Source: Candidatus Daviesbacteria bacterium RIFCSPLOWO2_01_FULL_39_23
GTDB lineage: Bacteria > Patescibacteriota > Microgenomatia > Daviesbacterales > UBA10151
Assembly (NCBI GenBank): GCA_001776935.1
Contig: MFDN01000009.1
Span: forward strand, 1 to 34,831
Direction: 5' to 3'
DNA length: 34,831 bases
Under the pieces are notes generated by a model. The model worked only from the letters and a program-made list of their open reading frames with translations. It searched no databases and had not been told where the DNA came from. This document shows positions 7,876-16,821 of the stretch, piece by piece; position 1 is the stretch's first letter, and the number at the start of each line of letters is the position of its first letter. The position numbers and the translations under genes are program-made.

Positions 7876-9003
7876 TTAAAGCACGACTTTTTCTATAGGT
7901 AATCTTGGTGAGTGCGGTCGTGTTTCTTCTGCTTTCCCTGTTCGAAATAGAGTAACTAGTTTTTCTTTTGTACCAAGTAATAATCCTAGAGGCCTGCTTA
8001 CAAAACTTACTTCAGCAAGCCCAGCGTGGACTGCCATGGCTAATCCATTTTTCTCTAAAGTCAACGCAATGTCCTGTAACGCCATTCCTGCTTTTATCCA
8101 ATAGAACGGTTGATCTTTAGAAGCGGTTATTCCGCCTATTACAGATGCTGACTCTATTCCCGCTTTGCTTGCAACTGCAAGGCCGGCTTTTTCAGTTGCG
8201 GTAAGTTCAACTTCCTTGAGCAGTCCTTGCGCAAATCTTTGTGCAGCTTCATTTTGTAAACCAAAAGTGTCGCCCGGCATACCAAGAGGAGATTTTGTAT
8301 CATTTGGAAAAAACCATCTGCCCAGTTCATCTGAAAAACCTTGATTATTGACTACATAGTTGTCTGCTTGTGCTTGAAATTCAGCTATTAATCGGATTGC
8401 GCCCCGTCCTCGCATGTCTTCACGACTAAAAGTATGTAAACTGACTTGGTTGTTTGTACAAATTTGAGAAAGATCTAAATTTAAATCTCTATTCATTAAG
8501 AAGTCGCCTGTGTATTTTCCTCTATTCATTCTTCTGGTAAAAATAGCTTCGAATTGCGCTCTGTCAACGTTATCTGCAGATGCTTCTGCCAGCAGGTAGA
8601 AGTTAGCAACCGGGATAAATTTTTGGGAGGTATTTTTGGGTTTCACAGATTTAGGGTTAATTTCAGTAATATCGATTTTAGGAGTGAAACCAAAATATCT
8701 TGTGGCAATACTCATATTTGTTATCAAACAACCTATACTTATGCAAGCCTGTCTGCCGTCAATATCAGAAGCAGGTAATACACGCTCTTTATCCAAAAAA
8801 ATCGAAAAACTGTTAGTCTCAGGTTCAATTTTGATTCCCCATGGTTGAGTATTGTGGGAGCTGGCTGCCAATTGCCCGCAAGTCACAAGATATTTTAGCT
8901 GTTGTGCTTGAGTGAGATGAAAGAAGTTTTCCGGCGTTAATTTTGGTGTTTTCCAAATTTGATAATTTTCTCCAGGCTTAATGCCTTCTGATTCTGTATA
9001 CAT
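7876..9003 (-). CDS. Acg-like nitroreductase-family flavoprotein
   Basis: This 375-aa protein belongs to the nitroreductase superfamily. The signature AASSHNTQPW at residues 46-55 is typical of Acg-like members from actinobacteria. Later motifs include FTRRMNRGKY and a C-terminal GMALQDIALTLEKNGLAM segment, which usually forms part of the FMN-dimer core. Acg-type proteins bind FMN, some lack reductase activity, and a role in flavin storage or stress has been proposed. Its stop lies 3 nt from the end of the E1-like gene on the other strand, and it is divergent from the histidine kinase at 9088. A TTGAAT-N17-TAGAAT promoter ends 10 nt before the ATG. With the E1 and acyltransferase neighbours it may reduce or cyclise a shared product. 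Family call strong; role inferred. Confidence 0.85.
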   Translation of the reverse strand: MYTESEGIKPGENYQIWKTPKLTPENFFHLTQAQQLKYLVTCGQLAASSHNTQPWGIKIEPETNSFSIFLDKERVLPASDIDGRQACISIGCLITNMSIATRYFGFTPKIDITEINPKSVKPKNTSQKFIPVANFYLLAEASADNVDRAQFEAIFTRRMNRGKYTGDFLMNRDLNLDLSQICTNNQVSLHTFSREDMRGRGAIRLIAEFQAQADNYVVNNQGFSDELGRWFFPNDTKSPLGMPGDTFGLQNEAAQRFAQGLLKEVELTATEKAGLAVASKAGIESASVIGGITASKDQPFYWIKAGMALQDIALTLEKNGLAMAVHAGLAEVSFVSRPLGLLLGTKEKLVTLFRTGKAEETRPHSPRLPIEKVVL

Positions 9004-9013
9004 ACCTTAGTTG

Positions 9014-9042
9014 ATTCTACTATAAGATAAAAAATAATTCAA
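9014..9042 (-). promoter_or_regulatory. Promoter for the nitroreductase gene
   Basis: On the minus strand TTGAAT (9042-9037), a 17-nt spacer and TAGAAT (9019-9014) end 10 nt before the ATG at 9003, predicting a leader of about 4 nt. Confidence 0.65.
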
Positions 9043-9051
9043 TGCAGGGCT

Positions 9052-9079
9052 TTGTAAAAAGGGACCTTTTTGTTACAGT
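9052..9079 (+). promoter_or_regulatory. Promoter for the histidine kinase gene
   Basis: TTGTAA (9052-9057), a 16-nt spacer and TACAGT (9074-9079), preceded by an extended TGT, lie 8 nt before the ATG at 9088. It is divergent from the nitroreductase promoter. Confidence 0.5.
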
Positions 9080-9087
9080 AAGGATAT

Positions 9088-11316
9088 ATGCTATTTTTAG
9101 CTGTTACTTTGTTTGTAGTCTTGTGTAATATATCACTTGGTTTAATTACGCTTTTTAAAAATCCTAAAAGCGCATCAGGTATCTTATTTTTTATTCTTTC
9201 AATCATCCTCGCGTTATGGGCAATCACAAATTATTTTTCTTTGCAAGACCTCCCTCCTGAAACAATTCTTTTTTGGATTAGGGCAGTAATGTTTGTCACA
9301 GGAGCAATGTTTGCTGTGCTTTACCTGCTGACAGATACTTTTCCTAAAAATAGTTTAAGCATTGGCCGTATACGTCTTGTTTTAGTTATCGGTTTTATAT
9401 TATTGACACAGATTTTATCTACAACTGATTTAGTTTTTCAGAGAGTAGAAGTCAATAACGGTGCGGTAAATCCAATACCAGGCCCGGCTATACCAATTGT
9501 GGCTGTTAATTTTGTAGGTTTTTTGCTGTTAACTCTAATAACCTTATACAAAAAAAATAGGTCCAGCATAGGATTAGAGCGGATTAGGTTAAAGTATTTA
9601 ATTTTTGGGATTACCTTAACTTTTATATTGGCGATTACCACAAACTTTATTTTTGTAGTCTTTTTAAAGCTTACTTCTTTTGTTGCATTAGGGCCTTTGT
9701 TTGCGCTAATACTGGTAGGCTTTATTGCTTATGCAATAGTCAAGCACAGATTCCTAGATATAAGGTTGGTAGTAGCAAGATCAGTAAGCTATTTCCTTTT
9801 AATGTTGATAGCTGGTGTTTTTTATGCAAGTGGACTTTTTGTTGTGGGAACTTTTATTACAAAGCAACCAAATACTTCAACTAATCTTATTACTTCAACA
9901 ATCCTTGCTCTAATTATTGCCCTTTCTTTTCAAACCTTTCTACGATTTTTCGAGAAGTTAACAGACAGTATTTTTTATAAGGATCATTACAGTCCACAAC
10001 TTCTTTTAAGTGCGCTTGGGCGTATTATGGCTTCGACACTGAACCTTAACGAACTTTCAACTAAACTTCTTAAAGAGTTAGTTACACAGATAAAAATTTC
10101 TGGTGGATATATTGTTATCAAACATAATTTATCTCCTATTAAGATAATAGCTGTAGGAGTGGAAAAGCAGGTTCAGTTTAAAGAGGAAGAAATTCAACTT
10201 TTAATTCGTCAAGCCGGGGAAGAAAACATTATAATTTTCGAAGAGCTTTCGGAATCCGGAATTAAAACAATTATGAGAGAGAATAACCTTAGTATAATCT
10301 TGCCTTTAGTGATGGAAGGAGAATCTATGGGAGCTATTTTGTTGGGAGGAAAATCCTCGGGAGAAATTTATTCGGAGGAAGACATTAACCTCTTAAAGAT
10401 ATTAGGACCAGAAGCTGCAGTTGCCATTAGAAACGGGCTTTCCTATGAGGAGATTAAACGATTCAATATTAGGCTTAGTGAAGAAATCAAAAGTGCTACA
10501 GTAGATTTACAGGAAGCAAATAGCAGGCTGAAAACAATTGATAAATTAAAAGATGACTTTGTATCCATTGCATCTCATGAGCTTCGTACTCCGATGACAG
10601 CTATCCGTTCCTATGCCTGGATGGCTTTGCATCGTTCGGATGTGCTATTGTCGCAGAATCTGGAAAAATATGTCACCAGAATTTTAATCTCCACCGAGCG
10701 GTTGATTAATCTGGTCAATGATATGTTAAATGTCTCAAGGATTGAGTCAGGTAAAATTGAAATTAAACCTGAGCCCGTTGATCTTATCTTGCTTATTAAA
10801 GATATTATTGATGAGGTTTACTTCTCAAAATCCGAAGAGAAAAAAATTAGCTTTATGGTGCTTGAAAAACAAACTCCCAAAGTTTTTGCCGATCCTGAAA
10901 AATTAAGGCAGGTATTTTTGAATTTGGTGGGCAACTCTTTAAAATTCACGCCCAACGGAGGCAGGATTATTTTTGATTTTTTTACTGACGGCAGGGTGGT
11001 TGAGACTTCTGTAACGGATTCCGGAGTGGGAATTTCCAAAGAAGATTTATCTAAATTGTTTAACAAATTCTCAAGGCTGGATAGTTCCTACACTGCAGCA
11101 GCCACTTCCGGCGGCACAGGTTTAGGGCTTTATATTTCTAAAAATTTAGTGCAACTTATGCACGGTAAAATTTGGGCTTCATCTGAAGGCTTGGGCAAAG
11201 GAACAACTTTTACGGTATCTTTACCGGTTGCAAGTGCAGAGGTTTTAAAAGATATTGAAAAATACAGTGTAGCGCCTAAAGGAGAAGTTAAAGGGTTGGA
11301 GCCTGTAGCTATTTAG
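9088..11316 (+). CDS. Membrane sensor histidine kinase (7TM-GAF-HisKA-HATPase)
   Basis: This 742-aa protein begins with about 230 residues of alternating hydrophobic segments, resembling the N-terminal 7TM region of bacterial histidine kinases, and a further hydrophobic pair up to about residue 290. A GAF-like sensor follows (about 305-450). The HisKA H-box ASHELRTP has its phospho-acceptor at His497. The ATPase part has an N-box (NLVGNSLKFTP), a G1 motif (DSGVGIS) and a G2 motif (GTGLGLYISK). It would autophosphorylate and signal to a receiver, and the single-domain regulator 48 nt downstream is the obvious partner. Its stop codon TAG (11314-11316) lies inside a TTTAGGG heptamer repeat. Transcription appears to start 8-9 nt downstream of a -10 box, next to the divergent nitroreductase promoter. 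The signal sensed is unknown. Confidence 0.92.
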   Translation: MLFLAVTLFVVLCNISLGLITLFKNPKSASGILFFILSIILALWAITNYFSLQDLPPETILFWIRAVMFVTGAMFAVLYLLTDTFPKNSLSIGRIRLVLVIGFILLTQILSTTDLVFQRVEVNNGAVNPIPGPAIPIVAVNFVGFLLLTLITLYKKNRSSIGLERIRLKYLIFGITLTFILAITTNFIFVVFLKLTSFVALGPLFALILVGFIAYAIVKHRFLDIRLVVARSVSYFLLMLIAGVFYASGLFVVGTFITKQPNTSTNLITSTILALIIALSFQTFLRFFEKLTDSIFYKDHYSPQLLLSALGRIMASTLNLNELSTKLLKELVTQIKISGGYIVIKHNLSPIKIIAVGVEKQVQFKEEEIQLLIRQAGEENIIIFEELSESGIKTIMRENNLSIILPLVMEGESMGAILLGGKSSGEIYSEEDINLLKILGPEAAVAIRNGLSYEEIKRFNIRLSEEIKSATVDLQEANSRLKTIDKLKDDFVSIASHELRTPMTAIRSYAWMALHRSDVLLSQNLEKYVTRILISTERLINLVNDMLNVSRIESGKIEIKPEPVDLILLIKDIIDEVYFSKSEEKKISFMVLEKQTPKVFADPEKLRQVFLNLVGNSLKFTPNGGRIIFDFFTDGRVVETSVTDSGVGISKEDLSKLFNKFSRLDSSYTAAATSGGTGLGLYISKNLVQLMHGKIWASSEGLGKGTTFTVSLPVASAEVLKDIEKYSVAPKGEVKGLEPVAI

Positions 11317-11344
11317 GGTTTAGGGTCTAGGGGTCAGGGTTTAG
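11312..11344 (+). repeat. Heptamer tandem repeat, TTTAGGG family
   Basis: About 4.7 copies of a 7-bp unit with consensus TTTAGGG, the later copies drifting. It covers the stop codon of the histidine kinase and most of the gap before the response regulator. It is one of at least eight 7-bp-period clusters in the window. Confidence 0.85.
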
Positions 11345-11350
11345 TTGTGG

Positions 11351-11356
11351 TATAAA
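11351..11356 (+). promoter_or_regulatory. -10 box before the response regulator
   Basis: TATAAA lies 8 nt before the ATG at 11365, directly after the heptamer repeat. No convincing -35 is seen. It fits the leaderless pattern elsewhere in the window. Confidence 0.4.
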
Positions 11357-11364
11357 GAAATTAT

Positions 11365-11754
11365 ATGGAAGGCGATCAACAAAAGAAAATACTCATAGTA
11401 GAGGACGATCAATTCTTAAGGGAATTTTACCAGGAGCTGCTACAGGCAGAAGGTTATTTTGTGGATGTGGCGGCAGACGGAGAGGTGGCTTTGCAAAAAG
11501 TTCAGAACAATGAATATAACCTGGTTCTTTTGGACATCATGCTGCCTAAAAAAGACGGGGTGCAAATACTCCGGGATTTAAAAGTTAAAGGGCCTAAGTC
11601 TCCTGATGTCACTATTGTGGTTTTAACCAATTTGGGCCAGGACATGGTGATTAAGGAGTGTTTTGATTTAGGGGCAGCAGGGTATTTAATAAAATCTGCC
11701 CTAAACCCTGACCAGGTTTTAACAGAAGTAAAAAGCTACTTACAAAAAAGCTAA
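11365..11754 (+). CDS. Single-domain response regulator (CheY-like receiver)
   Basis: At 129 aa this is a receiver domain with no output domain. The acidic pocket is EDD at residues 13-15, the phospho-acceptor is Asp57 in LLDIMLP, the switch Thr lies in VVLTN, and the conserved Lys lies in GYLIKSA. It is encoded 48 nt after the histidine kinase in the same direction, so it is the likely phosphorylation target. With no DNA-binding domain, it must act through protein contacts or pass the phosphate on. A TATAAA box 8 nt before its start suggests it can also be transcribed independently of the kinase. The family call is secure; the downstream partner is not visible here. Confidence 0.93.
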   Translation: MEGDQQKKILIVEDDQFLREFYQELLQAEGYFVDVAADGEVALQKVQNNEYNLVLLDIMLPKKDGVQILRDLKVKGPKSPDVTIVVLTNLGQDMVIKECFDLGAAGYLIKSALNPDQVLTEVKSYLQKS

Positions 11755-11764
11755 CTTATCTAAC

Positions 11765-11773
11765 TGATAGAAT
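11765..11773 (+). promoter_or_regulatory. Extended -10 promoter, leaderless GTG start
   Basis: TGA followed by TAGAAT (11768-11773) forms an extended -10 element. The GTG start at 11780 follows after exactly 6 nt, where transcription is expected to begin. Confidence 0.6.
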
Positions 11774-11779
11774 ATTAAA

Positions 11780-12190
11780 GTGGTTTTAATCTTGGATGAA
11801 TTTTTGAAAATTCCTTATAACGCTAAACGATACCCCCGGAAAAAGAGAGTGATAGATGTTTTCAAAGGGGCAAATTGTCAGCTATTTGTATACGAATTTC
11901 TTCGCTGTAATGGTTATGATATTCCATTTGATTATCGTTCAAGCGGTCTATGGGAAGATCAAAAATTTACAAAAAGAGTCAAGAGTTTAAAACCTTTTGA
12001 TATTCTGTTTTTTAATAAAACTTCTAATTCGTATGGAGCTCATTTAGGAATTTATATTGGTTCAGATAAGGTAATTCATCTTAGTAGGGTTGCGGGATAT
12101 GCGGCTGTCTGGGGTATGGAAGAATTTAAAAAATATGATCGGTATAAGTATTTTCTTGGTGCAAAACGGTTGAAACAGAAAAAGGTATAA
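11780..12190 (+). CDS. NlpC/P60-like cysteine hydrolase
   Basis: This 136-aa protein has a papain-like NlpC/P60 layout. Cys33 lies in GANCQLFVYEFL at the start of the catalytic helix. His88 lies in YGAHLGIYIG, and a third polar residue is plausibly His100 in KVIHLSR. Such enzymes cleave peptides or amides in cell-wall stem peptides. No signal peptide or membrane anchor is visible, so export would need another route, or the enzyme acts inside the cell. The GTG start is supported by an extended -10 box 6 nt upstream. The stop overlaps the -10 box of the next gene. Family assignment is moderate to good; substrate unknown. Confidence 0.75.
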   Translation: MVLILDEFLKIPYNAKRYPRKKRVIDVFKGANCQLFVYEFLRCNGYDIPFDYRSSGLWEDQKFTKRVKSLKPFDILFFNKTSNSYGAHLGIYIGSDKVIHLSRVAGYAAVWGMEEFKKYDRYKYFLGAKRLKQKKV

Positions 12191-12191
12191 T
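12186..12191 (+). promoter_or_regulatory. Consensus -10 box, leaderless GTG start
   Basis: A perfect TATAAT overlaps the TAA stop of the NlpC/P60-like gene and lies 6 nt before the GTG at 12198, placing the predicted transcript start on the start codon. No -35 is evident. Confidence 0.6.
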
Positions 12192-12197
12192 ATTTTT

Positions 12198-12968
12198 GTG
12201 GAATTTTCTCATTTAATTCGAAAACTATACGAGGATGATTATTTATTGGTGGTTGAAAAGCCTGCTGGATTGGTGGTGGATCCTGCCGATACTGTTAAAG
12301 AAGAAACTCTTGCGGATATTTTAATCCGGGATTTTAAGATTAATCTGCCGCGGGGTGGAATTGTGCACAGGCTGGATAAAGATACCTCGGGAATATTGCT
12401 TGTTGCCAAAACCCAGGCGGCTTTGGAAAATCTGCAGTTTCAATTTAAGGATAGGAAAACAAAGAAAGAATACCTGGCTTTAGTGCATGGTATTGTTGCT
12501 CTGGCCGGGGTGGTGGAAGGAAATATCGGCAGGAATCCGGGAGACAGAGAAAAGTTTACAGTTTTAGCAGAGGGTAAAGAAGCGGTGACTGAGTATGAAC
12601 CGGTTGAGCAATGCACAATTGACAATGAACAATTGACAAAAATGTTTCCGGATTTTAATAAGATTCAGATGAGGAAGCTTGAGAGACAAAAATATGGCAA
12701 GCTTACTTTGCTTCGCTGTAAACCGAAAACTGGACGGACTCATCAAATTAGGGTACATTTAAAGCACATAGGTCATGCGATAGTTTCGGATGAGAAATAT
12801 GTCGGCAGGAAAATGTTCCGGCTGGATAAGCGGTGGTGTCCGAGGATGTTTCTGCATGCAGCGAAATTAGGTTTTGAACATCCGGAAAACGGGGAATGGA
12901 TGGAGTTTGAAAGTGAATTGCCGGAAGACTTAAAAAAAACTCTAGATCTTTTAGAATCTGGATCCTAG
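12198..12968 (+). CDS. RluA/RluD-family pseudouridine synthase
   Basis: This 256-aa enzyme isomerises uridine to pseudouridine in RNA, probably rRNA. The signature GGIVHRLDKDTSGILLVAK contains the catalytic Asp60, and GRTHQIRVHLKHIGHAI is the second family motif. The N-terminus starts directly at the catalytic domain, with no S4 domain. The family core is interrupted at about residues 138-165: part of this insert is encoded by AATTGAC-type heptamer repeats (12610-12637) that keep the frame open. A second heptamer cluster supplies the last residues and the TAG stop. The GTG start lies 6 nt after a perfect TATAAT. The enzyme class is secure; the exact RluA, RluC or RluD specificity cannot be read here. 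Confidence 0.92.
   Translation: MEFSHLIRKLYEDDYLLVVEKPAGLVVDPADTVKEETLADILIRDFKINLPRGGIVHRLDKDTSGILLVAKTQAALENLQFQFKDRKTKKEYLALVHGIVALAGVVEGNIGRNPGDREKFTVLAEGKEAVTEYEPVEQCTIDNEQLTKMFPDFNKIQMRKLERQKYGKLTLLRCKPKTGRTHQIRVHLKHIGHAIVSDEKYVGRKMFRLDKRWCPRMFLHAAKLGFEHPENGEWMEFESELPEDLKKTLDLLESGS
12610..12637 (+). repeat. Heptamer tandem repeat inside rluD-like gene
   Basis: Four 7-bp units of consensus AATKVAC (AATTGAC best) lie in frame within the pseudouridine synthase, encoding about residues 138-147 in a linker region. The same word family recurs, degenerate, at 21739-21759. Confidence 0.85.
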
Positions 12969-12979
12969 ACCCTTGACTC
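12952..12979 (+). repeat. Heptamer tandem repeat over the rluD-like stop codon
   Basis: Four 7-bp units of consensus TNGANYC, degenerate, cover the last codons and the TAG stop (12966-12968) of the pseudouridine synthase and run into the gap before the antiporter gene. Confidence 0.65.
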
Positions 12980-12989
12980 TGGTTACTAT

Positions 12990-14699
12990 ATGGATAACAC
13001 ATTTATACAACTTGCAATAATTTTGGGCTTATGTTCGGTTTTAGGTTATATTGTTGTCAGGTTTAAGCTGCCCCTTCTGATTGCTTATTTAATCGGAGGT
13101 TTGATGATTGCTTCATCTGCAATTTTTGATCCGCGGGCTTCTGAGGTTTTAAATTTTTTGCCGGAAATTGGTATTGCATTTGTGCTTTTTTTAATCGGGA
13201 TGGAGCTTGATTTCCGGGAAATTAAAAGTCTTGGCAAGCCCATTCTAATTGCAGGTACCTTGCAGATTTTTATAACCACGATTATAGGAGCAAGTTTGGC
13301 AAGGGTTTTAGGTTTTGGTGATGTGGAGTCATGGTATTTGGGTGTAGGACTGGCTTTTTCCTCTACGATTTTGGTCGTCAAACTTTTAATCGATAAAAAA
13401 GATGAAGGTTCTTTGTATGGCAAGCTGGCAGTCGGGATCTTAATTCTGGAAGATCTTTTGGCAGTGTTGCTTTTAGTGATTTTGACTGTTTCCAGCTCGG
13501 TTTTGGGGACAGGTTTGCAGCAGGCTTTTCCTCTTTTGGCTTTAATCCTTAAAGCTTTTTTGCTCTTTGGGCTGGTTTTTGTATTCAGCAGGTTTATATT
13601 GCCTTCGGTATTTAAGACAGTTTCCCGGCAAAACGAACTCCTTTTTATAACTGCTTTGGCATGGTGTTTTATTTACATATCTTTTGCAATCTTGCTGGGT
13701 TTTTCTGTTGTGATTGGAGCATTTTTAGCCGGGATGGCGCTTGCTAATTCACCATTCCACTATCAGATCCAGGGCAGAATCAAACCATTAAGGGAATTTT
13801 TCGTAGCCTTATTTTTTGTGTATCTTGGGACCCAGGTAAACTTTTCAGGCATTGGTAAGATTTATCCGTTAACGATACTTTTTACTACCTATACTCTGCT
13901 TATTAAACCAACCATTTTTTTGTTAATTTTGGGAATTTTTGGCTTTCGGAAACATACAATGTTTCAAACAGCCTTAAGTTTAACTCATATAAGCGAGTTT
14001 TCTTTAATTGTGCTGCTTGTGGGTTTTAAATTGGGCGCTATTTCCCAGTCAGCTCTGACAACTATAGCATTATCTACCGTGCTGTCAATGATCATTGCAT
14101 CAGTAATGATTACCCATTCAACCAGGTTGTATAAGAGATTAAATAAAACGATCGGTTTTTTTGAAAGAAAAAACTATAACCATGCTTTGGAAAGGTGGAG
14201 AAATTATCAGGATTTGAAAGGTTTTGTGATAGTGATCGGGGCCCGTAAAGTGGGAGGGGAGATTGTGAAGCTTTTAAAAAGAGAAAATATGCCGCAGATA
14301 GTTTTGGAGATGAATCCGCATCAGGTAGAAATACTCCTTAAGGAAAAGATTCCGGTGCTTTATGGGGATATGGGTGATCCGGAGGTATTGGATGGCCTTA
14401 ATTTAGGAGATGCCCGGATGGTTATTTCCACTGCTGCCAATGAGGAAGATAATAAATTGCTGCTTGAGGAATTAAATTCAAGACGGATTAATATTCCGGT
14501 GATTGTCAGGGCGGAGACTGCTGATGAGGCCCAAAGTTTATACAAATCAGGGGCTGATTTTGTCATAATTCCTGAAATTTTGGCAGGGGACTTTTTAGTA
14601 GGAAAATTAAGGGAACATTTGACTGACGGGGAATTCTTTAAAGACAGGGCAGATATTGAAATGGAAAAACTCTCCCGCAAAACCCTCTCCTGGGGATAA
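12990..14699 (+). CDS. Kef/CPA2-type cation:proton antiporter with RCK domain
   Basis: This 569-aa protein has about 12 hydrophobic segments across residues 1-395, then a cytoplasmic RCK/TrkA-N domain from about residue 409. CPA2 features include LIAYLIGGLMIA, GIAFVLFLIGMELDF near residue 63 and GAFLAGMALANSPF near residue 246. The RCK part starts GFVIVIGARKVGGEIV, a Rossmann loop for nucleotide binding, and ends near GADFVIIPEILAG. The family exchanges K+ or Na+ for H+ across the inner membrane, with the RCK domain gating transport. A TrkA-C domain is not evident, so the C-terminus is short. The gene follows the pseudouridine synthase after 21 nt; a separate promoter with proper spacing is not clear. 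Ion selectivity cannot be read. Confidence 0.9.
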   Translation: MDNTFIQLAIILGLCSVLGYIVVRFKLPLLIAYLIGGLMIASSAIFDPRASEVLNFLPEIGIAFVLFLIGMELDFREIKSLGKPILIAGTLQIFITTIIGASLARVLGFGDVESWYLGVGLAFSSTILVVKLLIDKKDEGSLYGKLAVGILILEDLLAVLLLVILTVSSSVLGTGLQQAFPLLALILKAFLLFGLVFVFSRFILPSVFKTVSRQNELLFITALAWCFIYISFAILLGFSVVIGAFLAGMALANSPFHYQIQGRIKPLREFFVALFFVYLGTQVNFSGIGKIYPLTILFTTYTLLIKPTIFLLILGIFGFRKHTMFQTALSLTHISEFSLIVLLVGFKLGAISQSALTTIALSTVLSMIIASVMITHSTRLYKRLNKTIGFFERKNYNHALERWRNYQDLKGFVIVIGARKVGGEIVKLLKRENMPQIVLEMNPHQVEILLKEKIPVLYGDMGDPEVLDGLNLGDARMVISTAANEEDNKLLLEELNSRRINIPVIVRAETADEAQSLYKSGADFVIIPEILAGDFLVGKLREHLTDGEFFKDRADIEMEKLSRKTLSWG

Positions 14700-14705
14700 A
14701 AGATA

Positions 14706-14734
14706 TTGACAATTTTGTAACCATTGTATATACT
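14706..14734 (+). promoter_or_regulatory. Consensus promoter of the toxin-antitoxin operon
   Basis: TTGACA (14706-14711), a 17-nt spacer and TATACT (14729-14734) lie 9 nt before the ATG at 14744, so the leader is about 3 nt. Autoregulation by the antitoxin would be expected for this family, but no clear operator is seen. Confidence 0.8.
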
Positions 14735-14743
14735 TTAGTTACT

Positions 14744-15028
14744 ATGTCTGTATCTACTGTGATTCATATTAAAGCTGATAAAGAGGTTAAAAAAAATGCC
14801 CAAAAAGCTGCTAAGGATTTGGGGTTGACCTTATCCGATGTGATAAATGCTTCCCTTAGAAATTTCATCAGGACCAGAGAAGTGGTTTTTTCCGATGTTC
14901 CAAAGATGACTCCTGAACTGGAGAAACTTCTTGAGGGCGTTGAGAAGGACATCAAAGAGGGTAAAAATCTTTCCCCGGCATTTGACAATGCTAAAGACAT
15001 GGATAAATATCTTGACTCGCTAAAATAA
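14744..15028 (+). CDS. RelB/DinJ-type antitoxin
   Basis: This 94-aa protein has an N-terminal ribbon-helix-helix domain (about residues 1-50): VIHIKADKEVKKNAQKAA, then LGLTLSDVINASLRNFI, typical of RelB/DinJ antitoxins. The acidic, Pro-containing C-terminal half is the part that normally wraps around the toxin. The toxin gene begins 3 nt after its stop, the usual antitoxin-first order. The operon has a consensus promoter with almost no leader, and RHH antitoxins of this family usually repress their own promoter. Assignment is well supported by sequence and by the adjacent partner. Confidence 0.88.
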   Translation: MSVSTVIHIKADKEVKKNAQKAAKDLGLTLSDVINASLRNFIRTREVVFSDVPKMTPELEKLLEGVEKDIKEGKNLSPAFDNAKDMDKYLDSLK

Positions 15029-15031
15029 TCC

Positions 15032-16490
<1,459 letters not shown>

Positions 16491-16493
<3 letters not shown>

Positions 16494-16535
16494 GTGTAAG
16501 AGGTTTGAGGCTCTTACACTTACATTTATTTTTTT
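16491..16535 (+). terminator. Rho-independent terminator after tgt
   Basis: A perfect 12-bp stem, TAAGTGTAAGAG (16491-16502) with CTCTTACACTTA (16511-16522) and an 8-nt loop, is followed by a T-rich run to 16535. The TAA stop of tgt opens the stem. The convergent gene ends at 16534, so the element may serve both strands. Confidence 0.85.
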
Positions 16536-16794
16536 ATACAACAGGTGCATTTCCACCTTGTTCTCCGCCTTGTTCGCCACTTGTTTCATCGGTTGATGAA
16601 GCAGGCATTTCTTCCGGCTGAGATTGTGGCTCTGAAGTTGGCACTTCTGGCATATCTTGAGAGACAGGCACCTCAGTTGGTTCCGGTGCAACCGGAGTAT
16701 CTGATGTTACCGGAGTATCTGAGACCACTGGAGTATCAGATGCGTTTGGATCAGTAACAGGTGTTCCCATTGGGTTATTATTTTGATCGTCCAT
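16534..16794 (-). CDS. Small Pro/Thr/Val/Glu-rich low-complexity protein
   Basis: This 86-aa acidic protein is made almost entirely of D, E, P, T, V, S, G and Q, with repeated SDTPV units (residues about 19-35) and a GEQGG tail. It has no Cys, no hydrophobic segment and no recognised domain; it is probably disordered. The unusual point is its translation signal: AAAGGAGGTG lies 10 nt before the ATG, the strongest Shine-Dalgarno in the window, together with a TTGACC-N18-TACACT promoter. This suggests it is made in quantity. Similar small disordered proteins occur in CPR genomes, but I cannot name a family. Confidence 0.75.
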   Translation of the reverse strand: MDDQNNNPMGTPVTDPNASDTPVVSDTPVTSDTPVAPEPTEVPVSQDMPEVPTSEPQSQPEEMPASSTDETSGEQGGEQGGNAPVV

Positions 16795-16804
16795 TATATA
16801 ATTT

Positions 16805-16814
16805 CACCTCCTTT
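16805..16814 (-). promoter_or_regulatory. Strong Shine-Dalgarno of the 86-aa gene
   Basis: AAAGGAGGTG on the minus strand is a near-complete anti-SD complement with 10-nt spacing to the ATG at 16794. Most other genes here lack any such site. Confidence 0.85.
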
Positions 16815-16821
16815 CAGCTTT

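Noticed and set aside
11312-11344. TTTAGGG array resembling a telomere repeat
   Set aside because: It is short, internal and one of several unrelated 7-bp words with the same period, so it belongs to the heptamer repeat phenomenon rather than a chromosome end.
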